From Sabulicella glaciei (GTDB taxonomy: Bacteria; Pseudomonadota; Alphaproteobacteria; Acetobacterales; Acetobacteraceae), in contig NZ_JAPFQI010000009.1 of the NCBI RefSeq assembly GCF_026183895.1, positions 85,209-149,208 of the forward strand: 64,000 bases of DNA, read 5' to 3'. The notes beneath the pieces are model-generated. The model saw only the letters and a list, made by a program, of their open reading frames with translations. It searched no databases and was not told the DNA's origin. Made by a program: the position numbers and the translations under genes. How positions within the stretch are numbered: position 1 is the first letter of the stretch; every line of letters begins with the position of its first letter. Positions 44,877-53,446 of this stretch are shown here, one piece after another.

Positions 44877-45079
44877 CAGCGTTCTGTTCGGCGACGGAGG
44901 GGCGAGGCTTCTGGCGGCGATGACGAGGCGTCCTGCTGTTCAGTTCGCTGCAGCAGGCGCAGCCCGGCGCGGGCAACCTCGCTCGCGGTGCAATAGCGGC
45001 CCGAAATGACGCGGTCGTCCACGAAGCGGGCAAGGTCTGGGGTGAGGGAGATATTGCGGGACTGGCGCTGTATGGGCAT
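44876..45079 (-). CDS. ParD-like ribbon-helix-helix protein
   Basis: A 67-residue protein resembling ParD/CopG antitoxins (RNISLTPDLARFVDDRVISGRYCTASEVARAGLRLLQRTEQQD). The ribbon strand is at residues 6-12 and the two helices follow. The C-terminal tail is polar and Arg-rich rather than a clear toxin-binding helix. No ParE or RelE toxin is next to it. Instead its stop overlaps the hybrid kinase start (TGATG), so the two are translationally coupled. The ATG at 45079 gives the family length. The IS3 element lies 89 bases upstream and may have separated it from earlier neighbours or its promoter. Confidence 0.78.
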   Translation of the reverse strand: MPIQRQSRNISLTPDLARFVDDRVISGRYCTASEVARAGLRLLQRTEQQDASSSPPEASPLRRRTER

Positions 45080-45230
45080 CGCGGTTCGGAACCTACGCCC
45101 TGTGTCCGTGTGCCACAATGCGGCCACGACGATTATGGCCGTTAGCCTTCGAGCCTGGAACTGGCGTTTGATCCTCCCCCTCTGAAGTGGTCTGCCTTGA
45201 GGTATGGGTTTGAACTGGAGGAGGACCGAG

Positions 45231-45509
45231 ATGGCGAGGGTGAAGCACTGGCCTGATGATGCGCTGGCCAAGCTAAGGCAGGTGGATGTCCTAATCTCGC
45301 AGGGGCAGTCCTTGGCGGAGGCGATCCGGGCGATTGGGGTGACGGAGGTCAAGTACTACCGCTGGCGGCGCGAGTTCGGCGGGCTGAAGTCGGACCAGGT
45401 GAGGCGGCTGAAGGAGCTGGAGGCGGAGAATGGCCGGCTGCGCAAGTCGGTCGCCGACCTGACGCTCGACAAGCAGATCCTGGCGGAGGCGGCACGGGGA
45501 AACTACTGA
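45231..45509 (+). CDS. IS3-family transposase OrfA
   Basis: A 92-residue helix-turn-helix/leucine-zipper protein of the IS element (MARVKHWPDDALAKLRQVDVLISQGQSLAEAIRAIGVTEVKYYRWRREFGG, then KELEAENGRLRKSVADLTLDKQIL). It binds the IS ends. The ATG at 45231 follows GGAGGA. It ends NY-TGA at 45507-45509, four bases beyond a slippery heptamer that allows fusion with OrfB. Confidence 0.88.
   Translation: MARVKHWPDDALAKLRQVDVLISQGQSLAEAIRAIGVTEVKYYRWRREFGGLKSDQVRRLKELEAENGRLRKSVADLTLDKQILAEAARGNY
45497..45503 (+). promoter_or_regulatory. Programmed -1 frameshift heptamer GGGAAAC
   Basis: In the OrfA frame the site reads G GGA AAC, an exact X-XXY-YYZ heptamer, followed by TAC TGA. Slipping back one base gives GGG AAA CTA CTG AGC and enters the OrfB frame without a stop. 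This is how IS3 elements make the OrfAB transposase. Confidence 0.75.
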
Positions 45510-46412
45510 GCCCCGCGCGCCGGCGCGCCTGTGTCGAGCATGTTTGCCGTGTGCTGTCCGCTTCCGAGCGCTGCACCTGTGCGGTGCTTGGTCAGCATCG
45601 CTCGACTCAGCGCAAGGTGCCGCGGGGCTGTGACGACGAGGAGCGGCTGACCGCCGACATCATCGAGTTGGCCCGGCAGTATGGCCGCTACGGCTACCGC
45701 AAGGTCACGGTCCTTCTGCGGGACGCCGGTTGGTGGGTGAATGCCAAGCGGGTGGAGCGGCTCTGGCGGCGGGAGGGGCTGAAGGTGCCGCGGCGGCGGC
45801 AGAAGCACGGGTGGCCGTGGCTGGCGGATGGCTCGTGCATTCGGCGGCGGCCGGAGCGGCCGAACTACGTTTGGAGCTACGACTTCGTGGAGAACCGCAC
45901 TTATGACGGGCGCCGGTTCAGGCTGCTGAACGTCATCGACGAGTTCACCCACGAATGCTTGGCCATCCGGGTGGAGCACAAGCTCAAGGCGGCCGACGTG
46001 ATCGACGTGCTGTCCGACCTGTTCATTCTGCACGGCGTGCCGGCTCACATCCGCTCCGACAGCGGTCCTGAGTTCGTCGCCAAGGCGGTGCGGGGCTGGA
46101 CCGCAGCGGTCGGCGAAGACGGCCTACATCACGCCTGGCAGTCCGCGGGAGAATGGGTGCGCGGAGTCGTTCAATGCCCGTCTGCGCGACGAACTGCTGG
46201 ACAGGGAGATCTTCTATAGCCTGCGCGAGGCCGAGGTGGTGACCGAGAGCTGGCGGCGTCACTACAACACCATACGCCCGCACGCGTCCCTCGGCTTCCG
46301 GCCGCCCGCGCCAGAGGTGGTGCTGCCGGGCTTCACCGCGTGGCCTGCGGCGCTACGCCGACCGGCCCCGCCCACCACACAAGTCGTGGCGCCAAGGCCA
46401 ATGCTGAACTAA
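45503..46412 (+). pseudogene. IS3-family transposase OrfB, frameshifted
   Basis: The first part reads SPARRRACVEHVCRVLSASERC, then the rve integrase core YVWSYDFVENRTYDGRRFRLLNVIDEF (first catalytic Asp) and IRSDSGPEFVAKAVRGWTAAVG (second). Near 46110 the frame is lost (a net +1, or loss of 2 bases). In the new frame it continues [60 protein letters not shown] to TAA at 46412. The catalytic Glu (CAESFN) thus lies out of frame with the two Asp. A sequencing error cannot be ruled out. Confidence 0.85.
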
Positions 46413-46446
46413 CATTCGCAGCAGACCACCCAATGGGGGCCGATCA

Positions 46447-46641
46447 ATGGGTGTGAGCGGATTATTCTCGCTCGTCACCGCCGCGCAGCTGATGTGGTAT
46501 ATCCACCTCGCGGGGCGCGACGAGGCACATTGCGGTGTCCGGCGCCCGGGGCCTCTGCGCTTCGCGGCCATCGTGGCGTATGCCCTCAATCTTGGGCTGT
46601 TCCTGGGCCACTTCGTTGGCTGGCCCCTGGTCCCTGCCTAA
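46447..46641 (+). CDS. Small putative membrane protein next to the IS end
   Basis: A 64-residue frame, MGVSGLFSLVTAAQLMWYIHLAGRDEAHCGVRRPGPLRFAAIVAYALNLGLFLGHFVGWPLVPA, with two hydrophobic segments. Its ATG is the first base after the IS right end, so it may be the tail of a gene cut by the IS rather than a complete gene. No ribosome site of its own is seen outside the IS. No family is recognised. Confidence 0.35.
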   Translation: MGVSGLFSLVTAAQLMWYIHLAGRDEAHCGVRRPGPLRFAAIVAYALNLGLFLGHFVGWPLVPA

Positions 46642-46759
46642 AGGCTCCTATTCGGCACTCACTCGTCTGCGCCGCATCCGCAAATACCCTCTGCCCGAAA
46701 ACTTATGGTTTCGGGCACTGCAAGCAGACGGACCCGCCAAGTTGGGTGGAAACCGGACG

Positions 46760-47400
46760 TCATCGTTCGCGCCGGATGCCCGCGATGCGGATGATGTCGG
46801 CGTATCGCGCGGTCTCAGCGGCAACGAACCTGCGAGACTCGGCCGCGGATCCGGGCATCGCCGCTGCACCGAGCCCGGCGAGCCGACCCTGGATTGCATC
46901 CTCCGCCAGCGCCTCGTTCACCGCAGTGTTGAGCCGGGCGGCAAGCTCGCCCGGGATGCCGCGTGGCGAGCAGATCCCGAACCCGGCTCCGCCCTCAAGG
47001 CCCGGGAGGGCCTCGGTCGCGGCTGGCACCTCCGGCAGCGCCTCCGACCGGGTCGGGCCTGTTGTCGCGAGCGCCACCAGCCGCCCAGCCCGGACATGGG
47101 GCATGGAGGAAGGCGCGGGGTCGAACATCACGTCCGCCTCCCCGCGCAGCAGGCTGGCCACCGCCTGTGCCGAGCCTGGATAGGCAACCAGGGTAAACCG
47201 AACGCCCGCCATATGCTGGAACAACTCAATGGCCAGGTGCTGCGGCGTGCCGGTGCCGGCATAGGCCACTCGCAGGCGCCCCGCGCGCCTCATCAGCCCG
47301 AAGCCACGCCGAGGGAATGATGCCGCATAGACAGGAAGAACGTGCGTGCCAACGCAAAAGGCCCCGGCGCGCCCATAAGGGTGGCCGGGGAGTTTGCATT
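46760..47400 (-). pseudogene. N-terminally truncated Bug-family solute receptor
   Basis: Minus-strand reading gives LRVAYAGTGTPQHLAIELFQHMAGVRFTLVAYPGSAQAVASLLRGEADVMFDPAPSSMPHVRAGRLVALATTGPTRSEALPEVPAATEALPG and on to a normal end. This is the second half of a tripartite tricarboxylate transporter (Bug) receptor. Upstream, homology fades after about 47370 (HVLPVYAASFPRRGFGLMRR). The signal peptide and first domain, some 120 residues, are missing. The transporter's membrane proteins are not present. Confidence 0.75.
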
Positions 47401-47422
47401 CTGGGAGGAAACGCCATGACAA

Positions 47423-47825
47423 GACGAAGTCACGACATCCGGCACTAGTGCGGCGCCGGCCGCATCGTCAGCCCGGGTCAAGCGATCCGGGCTGAGGAAC
47501 TTCTTACAAGCGTTCATGGGCCGCGCGCCATTCGTATGACCCCGGTTCGTATGACCACGGATGGGCCCGTGCGCGGTCGATGGCGCGTTGGCTGGCAGAT
47601 CGCTCGGCAGCCACGCTCCGCGCCCCCGCTCGCGTGGCCACAACGGAGGGCCGCAGCGAACCATGCGCGGCTACTTGGATGAAGAAGCAGGGCGGGGAAG
47701 TTGGTTTCAACAAAGGTCACCCACTTCCGTAAGGGCCGCTTTCTTTTAAGTAATACTACTTATTTCCTGTGGACCGCTTGTCGAGGCCCGCGGTATGGAC
47801 CGCCGAGGAACGCCGAGATTTCTCA
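47423..47825. other. Non-coding stretch between truncated receptor and response regulator
   Basis: About 400 bases with no supportable gene. Short direct repeats (CGTATGACC at 47531 and 47546 on the plus strand) and an AT-rich patch at 47748-47766 (CTTTTAAGTAATACTACTT region) are visible. The AT-rich patch is a likely promoter for the response regulator downstream. Confidence 0.45.
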
Positions 47826-48245
47826 ATGACCCTGAACAGGACCACCTCCAGCCCCAAGGTGCTGGCGGTTGAGGACGACTACACGCTCGCCAGTGCCCTC
47901 GCGCGATCGCTCGAAGCGGCTGGGGCGAGGGTCGCGGGTCCCGTGGGGACTCTCTCCGCTGCTCTGCGGATGCTGGAGCGCGAGGGTGGCATTGCGGCCG
48001 CGATCTTGGATGTGGATCTCCACGGCGAGTTGGTGTTTCCGTTGGCCTCCGTCCTTTGGAAGCGTGACATTCCCTTTGTTTTTGCCGGCGCCTTCCCGCG
48101 CGGCGGCATCCCTCTGGCCTTCCGGCCAGTGCCATGGCTGCAGAAGCCAGTGCCTGTGGATCAGGCCCTGCGCCTTCTGAAGCTGAGCGAACACCTTGCC
48201 GTGCCGGCACAGGCCGTGGTCGAGGAAGAGCTTCTCGCAGCCTGA
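47826..48245 (+). CDS. Single-domain response regulator
   Basis: A 139-residue receiver-only protein. The acidic pair is in LAVEDDYTLASALARSLEAAGARV, the phospho-acceptor aspartate is in AAILDVDLHGELVFPLA near residue 60, and the lysine is in PWLQKPVPVD near 107. The switch Thr/Ser position appears to be Ala (PFVFAGAF). This form is common in alphaproteobacterial stand-alone receivers fed by hybrid kinases. A GTG at 47769 would lengthen it by 19 residues. It could be a partner of the nearby 1149-residue kinase, but that is only proximity. Confidence 0.82.
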   Translation: MTLNRTTSSPKVLAVEDDYTLASALARSLEAAGARVAGPVGTLSAALRMLEREGGIAAAILDVDLHGELVFPLASVLWKRDIPFVFAGAFPRGGIPLAFRPVPWLQKPVPVDQALRLLKLSEHLAVPAQAVVEEELLAA

Positions 48246-48323
48246 ACGGCGACGCTCTTTGCAGCGGTAGACGGATCGCGACCTGTCTTTCTTGGACGCA
48301 ACGCCGTCGAGAAGGGAGGCCGT

Positions 48324-48710
48324 GTGCTCGATTCCATGACTTCCCTGGCGCAGGTGCTGCAGGAGGCCTCCGGCTGGCTCCCCGGATTGGAGCGCAGCAT
48401 CGAGCACTTCAATTCGGGAAAGATGGTGCTCCGGGCCACTTTGATCTGCGGCCTCGCCCTGCTGCTGATCCGCATCGCCAGCAAGCACTTTCCCAGCGAG
48501 GCGACGGATTTCGACATGATCTTCGCCATCATGCTGGGCTCGACCCTTAGTCGCGGCATCAACGGATCGGCTCCGTTCCTGCCAGCGGTCCGGGCCACCG
48601 CGGCGACCGTGCCGGCCCCTTTCGCGCACAGCGCCCCGCCGCCGTGGCATTCGGGTGCGGTACGGCGCTCCGGCAACAGGACGTTCGGCGGCGTCCTCCT
48701 CGGGGACTGA
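48324..48710 (+). pseudogene. Truncated DUF421 (YetF-like) membrane protein
   Basis: Starts at GTG 48324 behind GAAGGGAGG. The first 80 residues (LERSIEHFNSGKMVLRATLICGLALLLIRIASKHFPSEATDFDMIFAIMLGSTLSRGINGSAPFLPA) match the N-terminal membrane part of DUF421 proteins. After that the reading becomes unlike the family; fragments such as VAFGCGTALRQ appear in another frame. The C-terminal DUF421 domain is missing. It is therefore a broken gene. Confidence 0.65.
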
Positions 48711-48804
48711 GCGCGGTTCGCCGCCGCAAGGCGTTGGTGATCGGAGGTCCGTGGGCCGAAGACATCCACTCCGGCCCGGCAAGAAGGAACGGGAGGATAC
48801 GGAG

Positions 48805-50399
48805 ATGTCGGAGCAGTTGCGTCAGCAGGGTGAATACGAGGAGTACACCGAGGCTGCGGCGCCCGGCGGGCGTTCAGCCACGCTGATCTGGAGCCTGCGT
48901 GCTTTCGGGCTCGCCGCGGCACTCCTGGTTTGGCTCGCGATGGGCAGCGCGGAGGGTCTTTCGTCCGACGCGCGGTGGGTCGCGGCGGTCGCGACGCTGA
49001 TGGCGGTGTGGTGGATGACCGAGGCCGTTCCGCTTTCTGCGACCTCACTCCTGCCGATCGTCTTGCTCCCGATGCTGACGCAGCGGACCGTCGCCCAGGC
49101 CACCGCGCCTTACGCCAGCTCCATCGTGTTTCTCTTCCTTGGCGGTTTCCTGATCGCCATCGCGATGGAAAAATGGAACCTGCACCGGCGTATCGCACTC
49201 CTCACCCTGCGCCGTGTCGGGGTCGAGCCGAAGCGGATCGTGCTCGGGCTGATGCTGTCGACCGGCTTCCTTTCCATGTGGGTTTCCAACACGGCGACGA
49301 CTCTGATGATGCTGCCGATCGGCCTATCCGTTCTTGCCCTGGTCACCGAGCGCAGCAGCGAAACAACGGATGTCGCTGGCCACGAACCTCACCGGCCTGG
49401 CCACGTCGACTTCATCGCCGACAAGAACATCAGGCGCTTCGGCACCTGCCTCCTCCTGGCGATTGCCTGGTCGGCGACCATGGGTGGTCTCGGCACCCTG
49501 CTCGGCAGCCCACCCATGCCATCGTCGCTGGCTATGCTGCCACCGAACTCGGCCGCAGGATCGGTTTTTTCGACTGAATGATGGTTGGCCTGCCGCTCGC
49601 CTTCACGTTCATCCTGATTGGCTGGGTGCTGATGACCCGTGTGCTCTACAGGTTCGACGTGGCCGAGATTCCCGGCGGGCGCCAGATGATCGAGCACGAG
49701 ATCCGAAAGCTCGGCCCGCTCAGCCAGGGTGAGAAGATGGTGCTGGCCGTCTTCGGCTCGGCGGCGTTCCTGTGGGTCGTGCCCGGGGTCGTCGCCAACA
49801 TCCCAGGCATGGGCGGGCAGTTGGGGCCGTTTGGTCAGCTCAACGACACCGCCATCGCCGTCGCCGCCGGCATAGCGCTGTTCATTCTGCCAGGGCGCGG
49901 ACGTACCGAGATGGTCCTCACCTGGAAGGATGCCGAGGACGGGCTGCCCTGGGGCGTGCTGCTGCTCTTTGGCGGCGGCCTCAGCCTTGCTGGCGCCGTT
50001 GCCGCGTCAGGCCTCGACAACTGGTTCGGCCAGCAGGTCACCGGCCTCGGGACGTTGCCGATCGTGCTCCTGGTCGCTGCCGTCTGCGCGATCGTACTCT
50101 TCCTCACCGAGGTGACGAGTAATACCGCGACCGCTGCGACGTTCATCCCCGTGCTCGGCGGTGTAGCTGTCGGCATTGGCGCTGATCCTATGACGCTGCT
50201 CATTCCGGCAGCTTTCGCGGCAACCTGCGCCTTCATGCTGCCGGTCGGCACACCGCCGAACGCCATCGTCTTTGGAACGGGTGCGGTCAGCATCGCGCAG
50301 ATGGCGCGTGGCGGCTTCGTGCTGAACCTCATCGGCATCGTGCTGATCACCGGGGCCTGCTACCTCCTCGGGGGTCTCGCGCTGGGGTTGCAGTTCTGA
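48805..50399 (+). pseudogene. SLC13/DASS anion symporter with two lesions
   Basis: A divalent anion/sodium symporter. The first part (from MSEQLRQQGEYEEY, behind GGGAGGATACGGAG) contains the sodium-site motif WVSNTATTLMMLPIG and reaches GTLLGSPP. There one base is missing (about 49516), so N-A-I-V-A-G-Y continues in another frame. After GRRIGFFD a TGA at 49575 replaces an expected Trp codon, and then MMVGLPLAFTFILIGW runs on in frame to the second site, TSNTATAATFIP and GTPPNAIVFGTG. With both lesions in the transport core it is a pseudogene unless the sequence is in error. Confidence 0.85.
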
Positions 50400-50404
50400 G
50401 GACG

Positions 50405-50770
50405 GCGCAGCAGTTCCGTATGTTCTGGTCGACGGAAATGCCCGAAATTCCGGGAAAACGATGTTGGTCCTGCCTCGGACTCCGGCCCGGGGCCGATGCA
50501 AGCCCTCGGGCGGTGTAAGCCTCGTTGGCGAAGGCTGCCGGGGCCAATTTGCTCAGCGCTGAGCGCCGTCGTTTCTCGTTGGGGTGGTACCTCCACTCCT
50601 CGATGGGCTGCCTGGCATCGGCCAGGGACAGGAACCAGGAGGCGTTCAGGCGCGTGGCGGATGAGGTCCTCGTCCACCGCGCATCCCGAGCAGAGGCCGT
50701 GGTGGACTGGTCAGCCCACTTCAGTGTGGCGGCCTCGACTTTCCCGGTGACGATCAACGCAACGAGGAAC
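50405..50770 (-). mobile_element. Third decayed IS3-family transposase fragment
   Basis: Minus-strand reading gives RLNASWFLSLADARQPIEEWRYHPNEKRRRSALSKLAPAAFANEAYTARG, the extreme C-terminus of an IS3-type OrfB. It is related to the fragment at 32404-32752, and the plus-strand stretch TTGGCGAAGGCTGCCG occurs in both. The rest of the element is gone. It lies about 60 bases past the stop of the sulfide dehydrogenase flavoprotein gene, so it marks the downstream break of the sox operon. Confidence 0.75.
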
Positions 50771-50827
50771 AACCGATGGATGCTCGGACCGCTTGGCAGT
50801 GCGGCTCATCGCGTCGATCCGGTGCGG

Positions 50828-52105
50828 TCACTGCCAGCCAAAGATGTCGCGGGCCATGCTGGCGTACCAGCCATCGGCATGCCGGGCCTCCAGCCGCCGC
50901 TGCTCTGGTAGGTCGCCGCGAGGGGAGGTGCCGCCCGAGCCCGGAACCTCCTTGAAGCTGCCGCTTCCCGCGTCCGCGCGGAAGACGTTCGCCACCGAGA
51001 TCGCGTAGTCCGGCCCGACATGCGAGTAGCAGGTGTTGACGAAGATCGGCTCCGGCGGAGCCTCTCCGCGGAGCAGGGCAGCGGCCGCAGCCACCGCGGC
51101 CTTGCCTTCGGAGTTGGCCAGGAAGCCGGACTTCGGCATGGGGCCGGGGAACATCGCATCCCCCACCACATGGATGCCGGGCGCGATGCGTGACTCCAGC
51201 GTCTGCGGGTTCACGGGCACCCAGCCCGTGCGGTCGGCCAGCCCGGCGTCGGCCGCGACCGAAGCGGCCGACTGCGGAGGGATGACGTTTGCCACGTCTA
51301 CCCGGTGGCGGGTGCCGAACTCGGTTTCCAGCACCATGGCTCCGGGATCCACGCGGACCACGCGCCCGTCATCCGTGGCGGAGACCCACTCGATCATGCC
51401 GGGATAGAGGGCCCGCCAGGCGTCCTGGAACAGCGCCTGCTTGGAAAAGGCATCCTTCGCGTCGAGGGCAAGGATCTTGGAACGCGGCTTGTGCCTGGAG
51501 AGATAGCTGGCGATCAGGCTGATCCGCTCATAGGGCCCGGGCGGGCAACGGTAAGGGTTCGCGGGAATGACGAGGCCGACGACGCCGCCATCGGGCATGG
51601 CTTCCAGCTGCCGCCGCAGCAGCGCGATCTGCGCGCCGTCGGCGGCGATCCAGGCGTGGGGCATCCGCTCCTCCGCAGCCTCGTCATAGCCCTCGATCGC
51701 GTCGTGACGCAGGGCGATGCCGGGGGAAAGGATCAGGCGGTCATAGGAGAGGATCTCCCCGCCGCGGAGGCGCACGCTGCGCGCCACGGGGTCATGGAGA
51801 ATGGCGCGATCGTGGATCGCCCGCACGCCACGCGCGCGCAATCCCTCGTATCCATGGGTGATGTCGGCAAGGCCGAGATCACCGGCCAGGACGCGGTTGG
51901 AGTAGGGACAGGTGATGTAGCGCGTCCGCTGCTCCACCAGCGTCACGTCGAGCCATGGGTATTCGCGTCGCGCGTAGGAGGCCGCCGTCGCGCCACCGAA
52001 GCCGCCGCCGACCACCAGCAAGCGGGCCCCGCCCTGGGCGCGAGACAGCGCCGGCGCAGCCAAGGTGGCCCCGAGGAAGGCGCGGCGGGGCAGGGGGATG
52101 GTCAT
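50828..52105 (-). CDS. Flavocytochrome c sulfide dehydrogenase flavoprotein (FccB/SoxF)
   Basis: A 425-residue periplasmic flavoprotein that oxidises sulfide and passes electrons to a small cytochrome c. It has a twin-arginine-like signal (PRRAFLGATLAAPALSRAQ) and the FAD-binding LLVVGGGFGGATAASYAR near residues 29-46. Redox-cysteine segments YITCPYSNRVLAGD and ANPYRCPPGPYERI are typical of FccB. The C-terminal FCSD domain (NTCYSHVGPDYAISVANVFRADAG) is complete. Its ATG overlaps the cytochrome c stop (ATGA), and an IS remnant follows the gene. Confidence 0.9.
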   Translation of the reverse strand: MTIPLPRRAFLGATLAAPALSRAQGGARLLVVGGGFGGATAASYARREYPWLDVTLVEQRTRYITCPYSNRVLAGDLGLADITHGYEGLRARGVRAIHDRAILHDPVARSVRLRGGEILSYDRLILSPGIALRHDAIEGYDEAAEERMPHAWIAADGAQIALLRRQLEAMPDGGVVGLVIPANPYRCPPGPYERISLIASYLSRHKPRSKILALDAKDAFSKQALFQDAWRALYPGMIEWVSATDDGRVVRVDPGAMVLETEFGTRHRVDVANVIPPQSAASVAADAGLADRTGWVPVNPQTLESRIAPGIHVVGDAMFPGPMPKSGFLANSEGKAAVAAAAALLRGEAPPEPIFVNTCYSHVGPDYAISVANVFRADAGSGSFKEVPGSGGTSPRGDLPEQRRLEARHADGWYASMARDIFGWQ

Positions 52106-52380
52106 CGCAGCCCCGCGAAATAGGCAATGGCGGCAGCGATCTCCGCCTCGGTGTAGCCCCGTGCGATCCGGTTCATGATGGTCGCGGGCCGCTCATCCGC
52201 GCGAAAGGCGGCCATGGCGGCGGCAAGCTCCGCCGCGTCCCGGCCGGCGAGGGGCGGCACGGATCCGGACCCCGCGCCGCGTGGGCCGTGGCAGGCGACG
52301 CAGCCCTCGGCCACGCGGCTTACAGGCTGCGCCGCAGCGGCGGTGGCGAGGAGAAGAAGAGGCAGGGCCGCGCGGATCAT
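52102..52380 (-). CDS. Small periplasmic cytochrome c (FccA/SoxE-like)
   Basis: A 92-residue protein with a Sec signal (residues 1-17) and one haem c site, CVACH at residues 27-31, with a likely axial methionine in ATIMNRIARGY near 65. It is the natural electron acceptor of the adjacent FccB flavoprotein. ATGA overlaps join it to soxA upstream and fccB downstream. Confidence 0.87.
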   Translation of the reverse strand: MIRAALPLLLLATAAAAQPVSRVAEGCVACHGPRGAGSGSVPPLAGRDAAELAAAMAAFRADERPATIMNRIARGYTEAEIAAAIAYFAGLR

Positions 52381-53114
52381 CGCCGCAGTCCCGGCGCCTC
52401 GACGGGGAGCCCGTTCGCGCGGCTGGCGAGGAAAAGTTCCAGCGCAAGATACTCCCGCGAGCCCAGGGGGAGCTGTTCCGCTCGCACCCCGAGCGAGCAC
52501 GCCCTGAGGCGGCGGTGCAGCGAGCCCATCGTGTTCCACTCCAGCCGATAGGCCGGGTAGCCGGTGCCGAGGCCGTTGGAGATCACATCGCCCCGCAGTC
52601 GTCGGCCCGCATTGTCGTCGTGGCACTGGCCGCAGGAAAGGTTCAACTGCCCTTGCCGCGTCTCGTAGAAGCGGCGCCCTTCCTCCAGGAAGGAGGCAGC
52701 CGGCCCATCGGTCGCCACGGCGACGGGCATTCCGCGGGATTGCAGCGCGACCGCCGCCGTCAGGGCCAGCAATGCGTCGCTTTCCCGGCCAAAGGCAGGC
52801 TCCCCCTGGTGCTGCGTGCGGCATCGCTCGATCCGCCCCTCGAGGTCCAGCAGCGTGCCATCCGCCGCGACCATCGGATAGCGCGCGGCCACCCCCGCCA
52901 TGCCGGCGATGTTGCCGTGGCAGGTGGCGCAAGATGGCTCTCCCCTGCGCCACAATGCCTCGCCCTCCTCCACCCAGAGCCAGCCGGGGTGGCGCGAGGG
53001 GTCCTCCTGCGCCGCGCGGATCTCGGGCGAGAGATACTCCGAGGTCGGACGGATCTCCGCGGCCCCGAGGAGAAGGGCGAGGAGCGGCAGCAGTGCCCAC
53101 CCGCCGCGGGTCAT
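52377..53114 (-). CDS. soxA: Sulfur oxidation cytochrome SoxA
   Basis: A 245-residue di-haem cytochrome, half of the SoxXA complex that oxidatively links thiosulfate to the SoxY carrier cysteine. It has a signal peptide (residues 1-19). The haem sites are CATCH at 62-66 and CGQCH at 161-165. The active-site haem ligand is Cys206 in RRLRACSLGVRAEQLPLGS, which is cysteine persulfide in known SoxA. ATGA overlaps soxZ. Confidence 0.93.
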   Translation of the reverse strand: MTRGGWALLPLLALLLGAAEIRPTSEYLSPEIRAAQEDPSRHPGWLWVEEGEALWRRGEPSCATCHGNIAGMAGVAARYPMVAADGTLLDLEGRIERCRTQHQGEPAFGRESDALLALTAAVALQSRGMPVAVATDGPAASFLEEGRRFYETRQGQLNLSCGQCHDDNAGRRLRGDVISNGLGTGYPAYRLEWNTMGSLHRRLRACSLGVRAEQLPLGSREYLALELFLASRANGLPVEAPGLRR

Positions 53115-53446
53115 GTCACCACCAGCCGCGCCTCGCGCCGGTAGATCGTCCCGCCATCCTCCTCCCAGGTGAAGACGAGATCGCCCGTTTCCACGGCGAT
53201 CGTCGTGAACTCCAGATAGGGGTTCGCGGCGATGCCGGGAGAAAGCGCCATTCGGAACACCTCCTCCCCGGAATAGGTGACGCGCAGCGTGTGGAGGATC
53301 CTCCGCGGGACCGGCGTCAGCCCCGGTGCGTCCACCGCGCGCTCCATCGGGTGGCGGACCAGGACGCGCACCGTCACCACCTCTCCTCGCCGTGCGGAGG
53401 GCGGAAGCGTGATCCGCGCGGTGATGGGAAGCGCCCGCATGTTCAT
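53111..53446 (-). CDS. soxZ: Sulfur carrier complex subunit SoxZ
   Basis: A 111-residue immunoglobulin-like protein that pairs with SoxY. ARITLPPSARRGEVVTVRVLVRHPMERA at residues 10-37 and NPYLEFTTIAVETGDLVFTWEEDGG near 75-99 are characteristic. It has no signal peptide, as expected since it is exported with SoxY through the Tat route. ATGA overlaps occur at both ends. Confidence 0.93.
   Translation of the reverse strand: MNMRALPITARITLPPSARRGEVVTVRVLVRHPMERAVDAPGLTPVPRRILHTLRVTYSGEEVFRMALSPGIAANPYLEFTTIAVETGDLVFTWEEDGGTIYRREARLVVT

Larger units (their letters stand above)
45169..46446 (+). mobile_element. IS3-family insertion sequence (1278 bp)
   Basis: An IS3-type element of the IS407-like group with orfA and orfB on the plus strand. 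Imperfect terminal inverted repeats are visible: 45169-45195 begins TGATCCTCCCCC and ends GTGGTCTGC, and the complement of 46421-46446 begins TGATCGGCCCCC and ends GTGGTCTGC. The flanks CGTT (left) and ATGG (right) do not match, so no target duplication is seen. orfB carries a frameshift in its catalytic core, so this copy is probably unable to move by itself. Confidence 0.87.

Noticed and set aside
42312..44996. 894-residue plus-strand frame opposite the hybrid kinase
   Set aside because: The kinase on the minus strand has complete PAS, GAF, HisKA, HATPase and receiver motifs. The plus frame has none and is His/Arg-rich.
47500..47720. Short overlapping minus-strand frames of 68-69 residues
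   Set aside because: Two frames cover the same bases with biased Arg/Ala/Pro composition, no ribosome site and no recognisable motif.
50347..50772. A 141-residue hypothetical gene downstream of fccB
   Set aside because: Its readable part is the C-terminus of an IS3 transposase. The rest runs into the end of the DASS gene on the other strand, so it is an IS remnant and not a gene.
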